The notes under the pieces are model-generated. The model made no database searches and was not told the origin of the DNA. It was given only the letters and a program-made list of their open reading frames with translations. Shown in pieces: positions 1 through 11,300 of a DNA stretch of 64,000 nt. This stretch comes from Symsagittifera roscoffensis (Eukaryota > Xenacoelomorpha > Acoela > Convolutidae), in assembly GCF_963678635.1 (NCBI RefSeq), contig NC_087065.1, positions 46,874,381 through 46,938,380 of the forward strand. The letters are read 5' to 3'. Both the position numbers and the translations under genes were made by a program. Within the stretch, counting starts at the first letter, position 1; each line of letters begins with the position of its first letter.

Positions 1-613
1 CTAACGGAAGGACAAACATAAGAGGTGCGTTGAAATTCCAAGGATTAACTGAGTTCAAACTGTTACGACGAAGTGCTCCTGGCCCAAACCCGACAGATGT
101 AATAACATTTACACACAACCCGGGGTCATAATAATACTGAATAGCATTCATTGGCTTGGTTTCATCTGAGTAATTGGTTAGTTTCTCAAAATACTGCGAA
201 GGTGATAGACCTAAAATTCGATATCCATAAAAAAGATAATGAAATCTCTGGCTGTTGCAGCAAGAAGAAACACTGGAAACTACGCCATAGAAGCTGTATC
301 TGCTATATCTCGAAGCAATCATGATTTCGAATTCGTGGGCCAGGCGTTGTCTGAGATCATCATCATCAAAATTATTATCTATATAATTCGCACTATCGTC
401 TGCTAAATAACCTTGTAAACAGTAATAAAAGCTCTTCTCTCTGCAGCGGTAGTTGAAACTTGGACGAATATGCAAAGGACGGGAACCAAAACTCGCAATT
501 GAGAAGGTCAAAGACTCCCACGCAGGAGTCGGGTGATAATCACCGGAAATAAACACCACTTTGTACAGAGTCGACGCAACTAGACCCAGCAGCAAGCATT
601 GAATACGCATCAT
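1..613 (-). CDS. Secreted protein of unknown family, N-terminal part (runs off left edge)
   Basis: An uninterrupted minus-strand frame of 204 codons starts at the ATG whose complement is at 611-613 (a second ATG follows at once) and is still open at base 1. Residues 1-23 are a classic signal peptide: MMR, then a hydrophobic core (CLLLGLVAS, VVFIS). After it comes a Tyr/Phe/Ser-rich ectodomain-like sequence with scattered cysteines (YRCREKSFYYCLQGY, a CC pair, one near the end) and an acidic DDDD run around residue 79. No transmembrane segment or known domain is visible. The length, signal peptide and lack of stops argue for a real gene or exon; the window edge hides the rest. Upstream (614-969) lies a short unique spacer before satellite DNA. 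Function is not inferred. Confidence 0.7.
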   Translation of the reverse strand, partial: MMRIQCLLLGLVASTLYKVVFISGDYHPTPAWESLTFSIASFGSRPLHIRPSFNYRCREKSFYYCLQGYLADDSANYIDNNFDDDDLRQRLAHEFEIMIASRYSRYSFYGVVSSVSSCCNSQRFHYLFYGYRILGLSPSQYFEKLTNYSDETKPMNAIQYYYDPGLCVNVITSVGFGPGALRRNSLNSVNPWNFNAPLMFVLPL

Positions 614-969
614 AGCCGAGCTGATTTTGAGTTTTCCAAGCTTAAGCTGTAGAGTAGTAGAGTTTGAACAAAATATTTGAAATAAACACTGACTATACTG
701 GCCTTGAACCATGATATTTGCAATATCGAACAACGCATTTTAATAAGTGACCCTTCGTTACAAACATTTATGAGCTTTTCAAGCCCGTTTTTCACAAGTT
801 TCTTATGAATCCCAAAAAATATTCAATCAGTGGTGTGCTAAGGAAGGAATGGCGTGTTTAGGCGGTAGGGCGCTACTCATTTTCAGTTCTAGGTCCAAAC
901 AATTCTCTTTTTTGATTGTAATTCTATTGGCACTCAGGTGAAATTTTTAAAAGCCCCTGCTCAGTCGTT
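614..969. other. Intergenic spacer upstream of the secreted-protein gene
   Basis: AT-rich unique sequence between the start codon of the minus-strand gene and the first recognisable satellite unit. The promoter and 5' UTR of that gene should lie here, but I see no clear TATA box or initiator. A short minus-strand open frame at 610-795 has no support. Confidence 0.4.
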
Positions 970-2925
970 ATTCGAGATTACAATTTTGCTTCAGTTGGCC
1001 GAGCTACTCGATTTTAGGTCGCTGGAATAGAAGCTTCATGGATACTCAGGGATTCATATCAAATGCGATCATACTGAATGTTGTTCATAGGCCTGAAGCC
1101 CGACTAAAATCTGGTTTCAGTGATTCAAACTTAATAAACTTCTGTTTTCGCTGGCGTTGACACTTCGAGTGAAACCCTCAGTAACGCCACCAGCGGATAT
1201 TTACTTACGATTTTTCGCTTGCAGAATGAGACGACGCTAAATCGCTTTAAGTCAGAGATACTTAATATTGCTTATTCGAGACAAGGAACAAATTCAATGT
1301 CCACCTGCACATTTATTCAACAAATTTCTATTTTAAGCAATCGTTGACACTTCGAGTGAAACCCCAAGTAATGCCACCAGCGGATAGTTAATTGCGATTA
1401 CTTTCGAAAAAATAACAAAAAACAATAGAAACTACGATGACAATTGTGTTCTGCTTGCAAAAAGCCAATGCTGATTCGGTAGATAGCAAATTCAGATTTA
1501 CTCCAAGCAAAATTTTGAGATAATGATTATTGTTTATAGGATATTAAACCAGAGTTTAGAAAAAATCGTAATCTGTATTAAAAAAAACTTCTGTTTTCGC
1601 TGACGTTGACACTTCGAGTAAAAGCCTCAGTAACGCCACCAGCGAAGGTTTCATTCGTCCATCTTTTTACAGAAGGGTGGTCTTATTCAACTGTCTCTCA
1701 AAAGTTTGAGCAAAATGAAATAAATTTTCATAATGCAAATTCGAGATAATGATTTTGCTTCAGTTGGCAGAATTAGCCGAGGCTAGTTCGGTGAAATAGA
1801 AGCTTAATTAAGATTTGATGAAATAATATCTTCGTTTTAATTGAAAGATATTAATGTTGCTTAATCAAGATTACGAAAAAATTCAGCTTCATTCTGTAAT
1901 GAGCTTCTGTTTCCGCTAGCCTTGACACGTCGGGTTAAAACTTCAGAAACGCCACCAGCGGATGTTTCATTCGTCTTTCTTTTCACAGAACATTGGTCCC
2001 ATTTAACTGTCTCTTAATATTTAAGCATTATGAAATGAAATTTTCGTAATGCAAATTCGAGATGACGTTTTTGCTTCGGTTGGCAGAATTAGCCGAGGCT
2101 AGTTCGGTGAAAAAGAAGCTTGATTAAAATTTGATGAAAAAATATCTTCGCTTTAATTGAAAGATATTAGTGTTGCTTAATCAAGATTACGAAAAAATTC
2201 AGCTTCATTCTGTAATGAGCTTCTGCTTCCGCTAGCCTTGACACGTCGGGTTAAAACTTCAGAAACGCCACCAGCGGATGTTTCATTTGTCTTTCTTTTC
2301 ACAGAACATTGGTCCTATTTAACTGTCTCTCAATATTTTAAGCATTATGAAATGAAATTTTCGTAATGCAAATTCGAGATGAAGTTTTTGCTTCGGTTGG
2401 CAGAATTAGCCGAGGCTAGTTCGGTGAAATAAAAGCTTGATTAAAATTTGATGAAAAAATATCTTCGCTTTAATTGAAAGATATTAGTGTTGCTTAATCA
2501 AGATTACGAAAAAATTCAGCTTCATTCTGTAATGAGCTTCTGCTTCCGCTAGCCTTGACACGTCGGGTTAAAACTTCAGAAACGCCACCAGCGGATGTTT
2601 CATTTGTCTTTCTTTTCACAGAACATTGGTCCTATTTAACTGTCTCTCAATATTTTAAGCATTATGAAATGAAATTTTCGTAATGCAAATTCGAGATGAA
2701 GTTTTTGCTTCGGTTGGCAGAATTAGCCGAGGCTAGTTCGGTGAAATAAAAGCTTGATTAAAATTTGATGCAAAAATTTTATTGGCTTCAATTGAAAGAT
2801 ACTTAATCGGGATTAAGAAAAACTCTTTCATTCTGTACATTTATTCAATCAACTTCTGTTTCTGCTAGCGTTGGCATGTCGGGTAAAACGTTCAGTAACA
2901 CCACTAGTGATGGGTTCATTCAAAT
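970..2925. repeat. Tandem ~310-bp satellite, about seven units
   Basis: Units contain a conserved core (cttctg, then cgct.gc.ttgacac, then acgccaccagcgga) and a second conserved half (gattttgcttcagttggcag, then gccgaggctagttcggtgaaa, then gaagctt.att). The core appears near 1138, 1337, 1590, 1909, 2219, 2529 and 2850. The three best units are spaced exactly 310 bp apart (1909, 2219, 2529) and are nearly identical; the left units and the last one are diverged. This is the usual pattern of a satellite homogenised in its centre. No coding capacity is seen. Confidence 0.9.
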
Positions 2926-2934
2926 GAAATATTT

Positions 2935-4200
2935 TTGATGAATTTACTGATTTTAGATCAACTAACTGATTTTAGATGACACAATCTGATTTAAGACGAA
3001 CCAACTGATTTGAGATGAAACAACTGATTTTAGATGAACTAACTGATTTTAAACGAGCTAACTAATTTTTGATGAACTAACTGATTTTAGATGAACTAAA
3101 CTGATTTTAGATGAATTAAACTGATCTTAGATGAATTAAACTGATTTTAGATGAATTAAACTGATTTTAGATGAACTAACTGATCTTACATGAACCAACT
3201 GATGTTAGATGAACTGACTGATTTTACATGAACTAACTGATTTAGGACGAACCAACTGATTTGAGATGAAACAACTGATTTTAGATGCACTAACTGATTT
3301 TAAACGAGCTAACTAATTTTTGATGAACTAACTGATTTTAGATGAACTGACTGATTTTACATGAACTAACTGATTGAAGACGAACCAACTGATTTGAGAT
3401 GAAACAACTGATTTTAGATGAACTAACTGATTTTAAACGAGCTAACTAATTTTTGATGAACTAACTGATTTTAGATGAACTAAACTGATTTTAGATGAAT
3501 TAAACTGATCTTAGATGAATTAAACTAATTTTAGATGAATTAAACTGATTTTAGATGAATTAAACTGATTTTAGATGAACTAACAGATCTTACATGAACC
3601 AACTGATGTTAGATGAACTGACTGATTTTTCATAAACTAACTGATTTAAGACGAACCAACTGATTTGAGATGAAACAACTGATTTTAGATGAACTAACTG
3701 ATTTTAAACGAGCTAACTAATTTTTGATAAACTAACTGATTTTAGATGAACTAAACTGTTTTTAGATGAATTAAACTGTTTTTAGATGAATTAAACTGAT
3801 CTTAGATGAATTAAACTGATTTTAGATGAATTAAACTGATTTTAGATGAGCTAACTGATCTTACATGAACCAACTGATGTTAGATGAACTGACTGATTTT
3901 ACATGAACTAACTGATTTAAGACGAACCAACTGATTTGAGATGAAACAACTGATTTTAGATGAACTAACTGATTTTAAACGAGCTAACTAATTTTTGATG
4001 AACTAACTGATTTTAGATGAACTAAACTGATTTTAGATGAATTAAACTGATCTTAGATGAATTAAACTGATTTTAGATGAACTAACTGATCTTACATGAA
4101 CCAACTGATGTTAGATGAACTGACTGATTTTACATGAACTAACTGATTTTAGTTGAACTAACTGATTTTAGTTGAACTAACTGATTTTAGAAGAAATAAA
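2935..4200. repeat. 16-17 bp minisatellite with ~270-bp higher-order repeat
   Basis: About 75 tandem copies of a short unit, consensus aactgattttagatga (variants aaactgatcttagatgaatt, aactgatttgagatgaaac, aactaatttttgatgaact). The variants recur in a fixed order: the gacgaaccaactgatttgag variant is seen near 2995, 3246, 3379, 3650 and 3920, with the last spacings about 271 and 270 bp. It is therefore a higher-order repeat that spread by block duplication. It abuts the right end of the 310-bp satellite. Confidence 0.92.
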
Positions 4201-4429
4201 TGATTTTAGATGAACTGACTAATCGCTGGCAAAAAATTACAGGTTACTGCTCAATGGAAACTTGGGGAAAGCATTATCTGTTGGGCGAATTACCGGTATC
4301 AGGAATCTCAAGAGAAGAAATTCAATTAAATTTGATGCATCATTTTAAATTTTTCAGATTATTTGACGAACTTTGTTTTTCGAGTTTGAAGCTGAAAGAA
4401 AATAGTTATCGCAACTAAATATGAAGACA

Positions 4430-4690
4430 GTTTTCTCAAGCGATGACACAAGTGAAATTCTTGGTAACGCAACTTGCATACGTTCAAGTGATTCAGAGAA
4501 GAATGTTCCTCGTTCTCATGATGGAATAGATAGAATTACGTAATCCGCATCAGAAACGCGAGTGGTGAATTTTGCTTCAGTTGGTAGAAATAGCTGACGC
4601 AACTTCGGCAAAATAGAAGCTAATTGAGATAAGAAAACAATTCCAATTAGGTTTGATCAAAATAAGCCAAACGCTGTTTCTCTAATTTGA
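4430..4690. repeat. Degenerate copy of the 310-bp satellite unit
   Basis: A detached, diverged copy beyond the minisatellite: gatgacacaagtgaaattc...ggtaacgc matches the core half, and ttttgcttcagttggtagaa...agctgacgcaacttcggc matches the second half. This suggests the minisatellite arose inside, or was inserted into, a longer satellite array. The rest of 4201-4752 shows nothing else recognisable. Confidence 0.6.
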
Positions 4691-4752
4691 AATAAAACGA
4701 AACAAACGTTGTTGTAGTTGCTTCGTCGAGGGGTAGCGCTTATAGTTTCGTC

Positions 4753-5037
4753 GGTGATATGTTACAATAGGTGGTAATTTTTAGTGGAGCGAAGTATTAA
4801 ATTTAAGAACTATAAAGCATAATACAGTCATTCCATTTTCAATCAATTGAACATGCTACTAAGATAGTTTTTGTAAATATAATACTCTGTCAGATAAAAT
4901 TTATCCAAAAACTCAAAATTTCCATTTCTTTTGCCAAAAATTTGGCGTTTGAAATTAATTTTAAATAATGTGCAAAGTATAACAAAAAGCAATCAAGCTA
5001 TTTAACTTAAAATTACCACCTATTGTAATATATCACC
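4753..5037. mobile_element. MITE, 285 bp, 31-bp terminal inverted repeats, 8-bp target duplication
   Basis: The left end GGTGATATGTTACAATAGG... and the reverse complement of the right end, GGTGATATATTACAATAGG..., match over 31 bp with two mismatches. Both sides carry the identical octamer GTTTCGTC (4745-4752 and 5038-5045). The interior is AT-rich with no ORF. An 8-bp duplication fits hAT-, P- or Merlin-type transposases; the GG start would suit Merlin, but the superfamily is not certain. Confidence 0.88.
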
Positions 5038-5095
5038 GTTTCGTCAATTCGGTCAGATTTCGTTACACATGGGCTTCGTTTTCGATTAGAATGGT

Positions 5096-5461
5096 TTGCA
5101 CAATATTTCAGTACTTCTTCAGAGAAGGTTGAATTCTTGGCTTGGGTTATTTTCAGTACTTCCAGTAAAGGATGTAATTTGCGTCGTCTCGTCCAAGTCT
5201 CATACTGCGGCCCCCGCCGGAGTGCCTCTGAGTAGAAGGGGGCACCGGATTCCAGTATCTGAGACAGCAGTGAATCTGGTTGCGGTGCCCGTTTCGGTGA
5301 ATCACCAAGCCGTCAAACGAGGAAAAGATCGCAAAGCTATGGTGGTGATGTCTAACTTCGTTTATACTGTATCTGCGGAACACCAGACAGAGGAACGGTT
5401 TTGGTTTAATGACCGAAGCTGTGAGCCAGTGTTGAGCTCGACTGATGTGCTTGAAGGCTGA
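5096..5461 (+). CDS. Possible 121-codon ORF of unknown nature
   Basis: An open frame more GC-rich than its surroundings, preceded by an acceptor-like ttattttcag at about 5148-5157. The middle reads as a Val/Ser/Arg-rich sequence with no recognised motif. The opposite strand is also partly open, so this could be a chance ORF or an exon piece. It has no homologue in the window and no clear donor site. Weak call. Confidence 0.15.
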   Translation: MHNISVLLQRRLNSWLGLFSVLPVKDVICVVSSKSHTAAPAGVPLSRRGHRIPVSETAVNLVAVPVSVNHQAVKRGKDRKAMVVMSNFVYTVSAEHQTEERFWFNDRSCEPVLSSTDVLEG

Positions 5462-6944
5462 TCCAGCCCGAGAAAAGCCTCGACAGGATTGGACTAGAGT
5501 GAAACAGCAGTGAGTTTAGAAGGGTTTTGAGAAATTTAAAGGGATGGCTGGTATCGTGTGGGGGTGTTGAAACACTTTGGGCATTCGTTGAGGACACTTG
5601 GGTCAAGTCTGTTTAGGTAGGAAAAAAATGTAAGGGGGGGGGGGTGGAGTAGCTGCATCGTAGCTGAGCTTGGCCGGAACGGGCCTTGCAACTCGGTTAG
5701 AGTTCAGCTGAGGAGATAAGGGGGTTTTTGGCGAGTTTTTAGGAATGGGAACGGTTTTAATGTAGTTGAAAACCGCTTATGTGTGGAGTACTTTGTGTAT
5801 GTGGAGTTAAGGTTCCTCGTCGATGTACTTAGTAGGGTCAATCAAGCCAGTCAGGAGACCCGCATAGTTGCTAAATGAAGAAGTCATATATGGTTCTTCT
5901 GCAAGATGTTATGACCACTATTTATTAAAGAAACTTTATTTCTATTTTTGCAGTGTTCTTGGTTCTTGAAAATAAAACAGAAAATAAGCATCGACACAGA
6001 GGCAAGCTGCGCTTTGCAAACAGTAGCGAGAACACGACAAAAAGCAGCTCCATCAACTGCAAAAAGAAAAAGCATACACACAGAGGCGAAGCGGAGCTTC
6101 GCACCACCAGCGATACAATACAATCATGAAAGCATGTCTAAAAAAGCACGAAAAAGGTTTTTAAAAAAATAGAAACAAAATTTTCGTATGAGTCGATGAT
6201 GGTCACCTAAAGCCCAGTTAAAGCTGGGGGTAGGTCTTCGACATTTTTTGAATTTGCTAAACTGATGCTGGACATGCTTAGTTTCAAAATTTGGACTTGG
6301 CCCAAAACTTTAGTTGTTTCTCTGGAGTGACCGCTTTTGCAACAAAAAAAATTGAGCAACTGCTTCTTTTGATTGAACTTTTTCTTAGACTTTGATAGTG
6401 TAGTTTTAAGAAAACTCAAAAAGTTTCAAAAACACAGTCAAAGTTCAAAAACTTGATTTTGAAAACCGTAACTTTTTTCAGCAAACAGCAGGTCTTGGTC
6501 ATTAGTAGAGAAGCTTCCTAAAATCGGGTTGCGCGATTGAACACATTGAACACTTGAATTGAGAATTGGCACGGTAATTTTCGAGTAGTCAAAAACTTCC
6601 AAAAAGCGGACTTCCAAAGTTTTCACCAGTTAAAGAACATACTTTATTTCTAAAAAAAACTGGGCGTAGTAAATTATATACGTAAGCTTTCAACAAGCTG
6701 TTCTGTCGATTAAACCTATGATATCAGATTTGGCAGGACAGTTATCGAGAAAAGTCCAAAAACCGGTCAACAAATCAAAAATTTGACATTTCCGAGAATC
6801 ATAGCTTTTGATTTTAAAAAAAGGCGTAGCCGATCATGCAGAAGAGATTCATCCAACATAAAATTTCGATTGAATCAACCCAGGTTTGACAGGGTAGTTC
6901 TCGAGAAACGGTCAAAAAAATCAAAGTTTTCCGAGGACCATAAG
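5462..6944. other. Non-coding stretch, no gene recognised
   Basis: Contains a poly-G run (about 5633-5642), two imperfectly repeated blocks (gacacagaggcaagctgcg near 5994 and cacacagaggcgaagcgg near 6076), and diffuse repeats of the type gtcaaa.aatcaaa...ttttccgag around 6430, 6740 and 6910. The short ORFs here (5948-6172 plus; 6207-6626 minus) show no domain or codon signature and are treated as chance. Confidence 0.4.
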
Positions 6945-7027
6945 TTTTTATTTGCGAGTTAGGCTCGCAAGCTCCCCCCCCCCCCCCCCCCCACAGATTT
7001 TATTTGCGAGTTAGGCTCGCAAGCTCG
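6945..7027. repeat. 30-bp direct repeat separated by a 19-nt poly-C tract
   Basis: The segment tttatttgcgagttaggc...tcgcaagctc occurs twice, at about 6945-6974 and 6998-7027, on either side of an uninterrupted run of 19 C (6974-6992). Each copy contains a small perfect hairpin, TGCGAG-TTAGG-CTCGCA. This looks like a local duplication with homopolymer growth. Confidence 0.8.
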
Positions 7028-7031
7028 CTAG

Positions 7032-8210
7032 TGTAAAAATGGTGCAATGAAAACAACACAAGTAAGCTTTACTTTCCACTACATATTTTTATTTGAACTA
7101 AAAACCAAAACAAACACTCGGCCAATTATAAAACCTCAAAATACCCTCATATAACTAATTAAAATGATGAGACAAAAATTACCGAATATACCATGAAGCA
7201 CTAACCTATCCAAATTGGCATATCAAGAAGATTTGTGGAAAATTATGAAATCAATCCAATTACATATTCCCAACTTTTACGCAATTTATACAAAGGTTAT
7301 AATAAACTTATTAGAACCATAGTAGAAAAAAGAAACGCCTGTTCATACAAAAAAGTAAAATGAAAATATTCAACTTCTATAAAAGTATTTTGCGAAATTA
7401 CCATCTAACTATTTCCGAAATGAAGCTAAGAAATAAAATAAATCGAAAACCAAATCATCTTAATTTTCCTAAAATCAAATTTAAAACAATTCTCGCTTTT
7501 ATTGAAGTCATAAATCGATTACTGGACACTTAGTTCTATTTTTCGTCTGATTGTTCAGCAGTGCAAAAAATTAAAGAAACTACTCGAGTGTGAAATACAC
7601 ATTTTGAGACTTCCTCTCGAAAAAGTATCGCTTGAACATATAACTTGAGCTTTCACTAGATTTCTATGAAAATGTTTCACTAGAATTTTGAATTCGTATA
7701 TTCGATTTGACTCTAAAGGAAAGAAGTAACAAATCACGCAACATAAATCATCTATTTATATTTATATTTGAAGAGTAATTAAAATGAAAATACAGCATTA
7801 TAAGCAACCAAGACATGATAAAATATGAATACTGTTTATTAAGGCGGCTGCTTTGGCAGACCGATCTCATTGATAAAGTCTGATATTCAACCAAAAAAAA
7901 ACAGCAGAACAAGGAAAAGACAAGGCCGTTTAATGAGGAGAAAGAGTAAAACGACAGTGAATTGAACGTAAAGCATCACACGAGGAATCATCAAGGAATA
8001 TGATAGGTGCTGATTAAATTTTTCCGATTTCGTGGCCAAACAATTTTCAGATTTGTCACATAATGAAAGGCGATAATTTTTCCATTCCCCTCTATCTTCG
8101 TAAGATTTCTTCAATCGCGGCTATCGTATCGTCTAAAAAAATCAAATGTTTTCATACATTCGATCAGGGTTATTGATAATTTTTGTAGTTAAAATAAGGG
8201 ATCATTTTAA
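7032..8210. other. AT-rich non-coding region downstream of the SR-like gene
   Basis: No coding region recognised. It lies 3' of the minus-strand SR-like gene, so its right part may be 3' UTR. A minus-strand AATAAA (plus TTTATT, 7835-7840) about 550 nt past the stop codon is a candidate polyadenylation signal, not a firm one. A 75-codon hydrophobic minus ORF at 7887-8114 has no support. Confidence 0.35.
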
Positions 8211-8215
8211 CCATT

Positions 8216-8245
8216 CCCCCCCCCCCCCCCTATTGCAATAGGGGG
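8216..8245. repeat. Poly-C tract ending in a perfect 20-bp palindrome
   Basis: Fifteen consecutive C (8216-8230) run into CCCCCTATTGCAATAGGGGG (8226-8245), a perfect inverted repeat. It could form a cruciform or hairpin. It lies just 3' of the SR-like coding region. Confidence 0.85.
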
Positions 8246-8385
8246 AGATTCGTTACAGGTACCATGGGGGGATTGATATCAAGATCCAAAATAAGAATTA
8301 AAATTGCGATCTATTGAGCGGTGAGCATCCAAATTGAACATAATTAGATCGCAATGAAGAGCCAACGAACAGAAATTGATACCTT

Positions 8386-11300
8386 TCAGTAGTAATACGA
8401 TGGCGCTGCTCTCGCGAAGTTTCTGTAAGTGTTACAAGACAAATATTCGTAATCGTACCGTAGCATTTCACAAACGCATGAAAGTAAAAATTGCCAAATC
8501 TTTTGTGACAAATTGCTGCTTTCTTTATATTCACAGCTCCAGAACAATTAGAAAATCAAAATAATTACTGGTTTTTGTGATTATTACAAAACACACACTT
8601 GCCTGTGATTAGAACGACTTCTTGATCTATATCTTTCGCGATAGCTGCTCGGCGGAGAGCGCCGTCCCCTAAAAACATAAATTGTCTTCTCATATATTTA
8701 CGCAACATAAAAAAGTTTGGATCAGGTCACGCTACACCTCTACAAAGAACAAATAGTGCAACCATGAACTCACATGCAAGCTAAAAATATTTTCGTGCAC
8801 ACTTTAATCGACTTACGAGATTTAGTAAGAACTATGGAGCAGACAATTTTCGGCTTCATCAATCCTACCCAATAACAACCCCAAAAATCGGTGCTCCATC
8901 TACCAGATAACGTTTGAGACAGACCAACAATAAAGTTCAACCCAAATGCAATTGAAACAATTTGGACGGTAATGACTTCTGAATTATTGATGGTACCATT
9001 TCGATGAACATTTTAACACGGTAAACGGCAACATGGTAAGCGCTCGGACGAATCCAGATTCAATTAAAGCGAAACGAAGGGCATTTCCAAAATTTTGCTA
9101 AGTGCTGTAATCCCAATAAACTTCCATTCCTACATATCATGAAGATTTGACGTAATAGCTCTGACGTAAATTTCAACAGCGCACCGCCAAATCAGATCCG
9201 ACTGCCCCATAATTAAACTCAACCAAATTTTCAATAGGATCAGGTCGCGCCACCTGAAAACGTACATTAATGAAAGAACGTGTTCATGGCAAATCAGGAA
9301 GAGCGGGAAATGTACACAGAGAATATTTATGTTTCCCATATCGGGGAAATTTGATATCACTTTGCTTGAAAATCAATTCTTGTACACATTCGACGAATGA
9401 TCAGTCTTTTTGATTCATTTGAGCCTTACTAATTTAAACTAATCTCTTATATTTTACAGAGTTGACTTTTACAATTGAGTAGGCATTCGCAATTGAATAA
9501 GATTCTAACGGATGGCAGTCACGTGAGAAGTGTCCCATTTTGCCACAAGCATAGCACCTCGGAGGCCCAGTCATATTCCTCCGTGTTCCTTTTGTCCTCG
9601 GCTTTGCAATTGACACTCGGATTCTTACTCCATCCAGAAACCTAAAAATTCTCGTCGTTGTTTTAACTTATACACGCCATTGAGATCTGTCAAAATCATT
9701 AGAAAAAAAAGCATCTACTTGACTTGATTTGACTTTAAACTGAATTGATCATTCAACCCATATTTTTTAAGCGAACTATTTCAACGTGAAAATTGATCTC
9801 GGTCAGAAACGGAAAAAATTTATGTAGCCAGACGAGATCTTCAGAAAAATCTCTTTTGAATTCAATGCCAAAGTTACAGAGCATAAAATTACTGACTAGC
9901 TGAAAATGAAATCTGCATTGAAAAATCTAGTAATTGCTTACAATAAAGTTTTACAAAAGTGATGAACTTAAATCCCTGCCCATGCACAGCAAAAACGCTG
10001 CTGATATCCGAGTCAACTCGAGTTATACCTTGGCACTATCAACGCAAAAAACGACGAAGTAATAGATTTAGTAAAATTTAAACTCAAAATGACCCTTTAA
10101 GAAATTCAAAAATTCGTCTAAAGAAGAGAGAGCCAGATCAGTCGAAGAAGAGTCAGCTAGATCTTGATGTTGTTCTCGAGGAAAGCCGTCAAAAGCTAGC
10201 CGAACCAACAATCGAAGCAGCTGAATATCTGGAGGACGCTTCTGAAGTTAGTGGGCTTCATCGCAGCAGGTTCAAATTGGCGATGGTAGTTCAAGACAAC
10301 TGAACGGAAGAAGCCTAGGAGTTGGGTGAAACTCGGTTGCCACCTCAAGAAAGGGCTTAGCTCATGATGAGGGTTCAAGATTTCACTTAGGTGCCTTCTT
10401 CAGAGTACATGATCTTTTCAATTATCGAACCGCCGTTCCCAGGAAACCTGATAAGGGCGCAAAATGTTCGTCCGAAGGTGAACCTGTTTGAAACCTAATG
10501 CGTCCCATCTTATGGTGTAAACGCTCAACTTCCCGCAAACCTCAGTGTTTGTTTAACCAGTGCTAAATGTTCCGCTTCAGCACGCACAGTAGTCCCAATC
10601 AGACTAATCTCTCCACAAGCCGTAAGCCGATTAATCAGCAGTCGCCGTTCCCTGTCAGCTCGGTTTTTGAAAATTTGAAATTTGCTTTTCTGCCAATTTT
10701 AGGCCTCAACGTTGCTCTGAACTATCCCTCAACAGTCGCATTTCCTCCCTCCACTCAAAATGGCATGTAACCATTGATATTTGAACCGTTCTCCATTGCA
10801 GGAAAAACAATTTACACTCCTCAATTGACGGTAATCCTTAACAAAGGCCTGAATGATTTGGACAATTCAAAAGCGCAGTTGAATCAAAGTCCAAGACTGA
10901 TGTCAAATTGACATGTCTCAACACTCGTCTCAGGCAAAACGAAGAGAGCAACTGCCGAAATTGCATACAGAGGAACATTGCTCAAAGACGCTTTGAAAAA
11001 CCCGGAGTTGAAAATCAGACAACCACAAACAATTGTGGGTGCTAGTCTAGAAAAGCTTCTAAATTTTCCGCTCAAACAAAACAAAAGCATCATCAATTTT
11101 GTTTCATGTATATCCAGTCTTGAAGCCGTTTTCAAATCGATAGCTTATGATAGCCGGCTTCAATTTCGAAATTGCATTTACACATTAAAGAATACTCTAT
11201 CGACTCTGTAGAGAGATGCTGGAAACAGACAACAGTTTTTGACTCAAATGACTGAACAAGGAAAAGTTTTCAACTGAAAAGTTTTATTGAAAACGCCTCC

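Noticed and set aside
2935-4200. CRISPR-like array of short repeats
   Set aside because: Repeats of 16-17 bp are contiguous with no unique spacers, and the context is clearly eukaryotic; it is a minisatellite.
4200-4418. 72-codon plus-strand ORF
   Set aside because: Starts in the last minisatellite unit and has no motif or splice context.
7887-8114. Small hydrophobic minus-strand ORF
   Set aside because: Low-complexity AT-rich translation; probably 3' UTR of the SR-like gene.
9434-9616. Zinc knuckle as part of a retrotransposon Gag
   Set aside because: It joins in phase to the RRM exon at 17588 and to RS-coding exons at 8668 and 8422, and is preceded by the last strand of an RRM; it is an exon of the SR-like gene.
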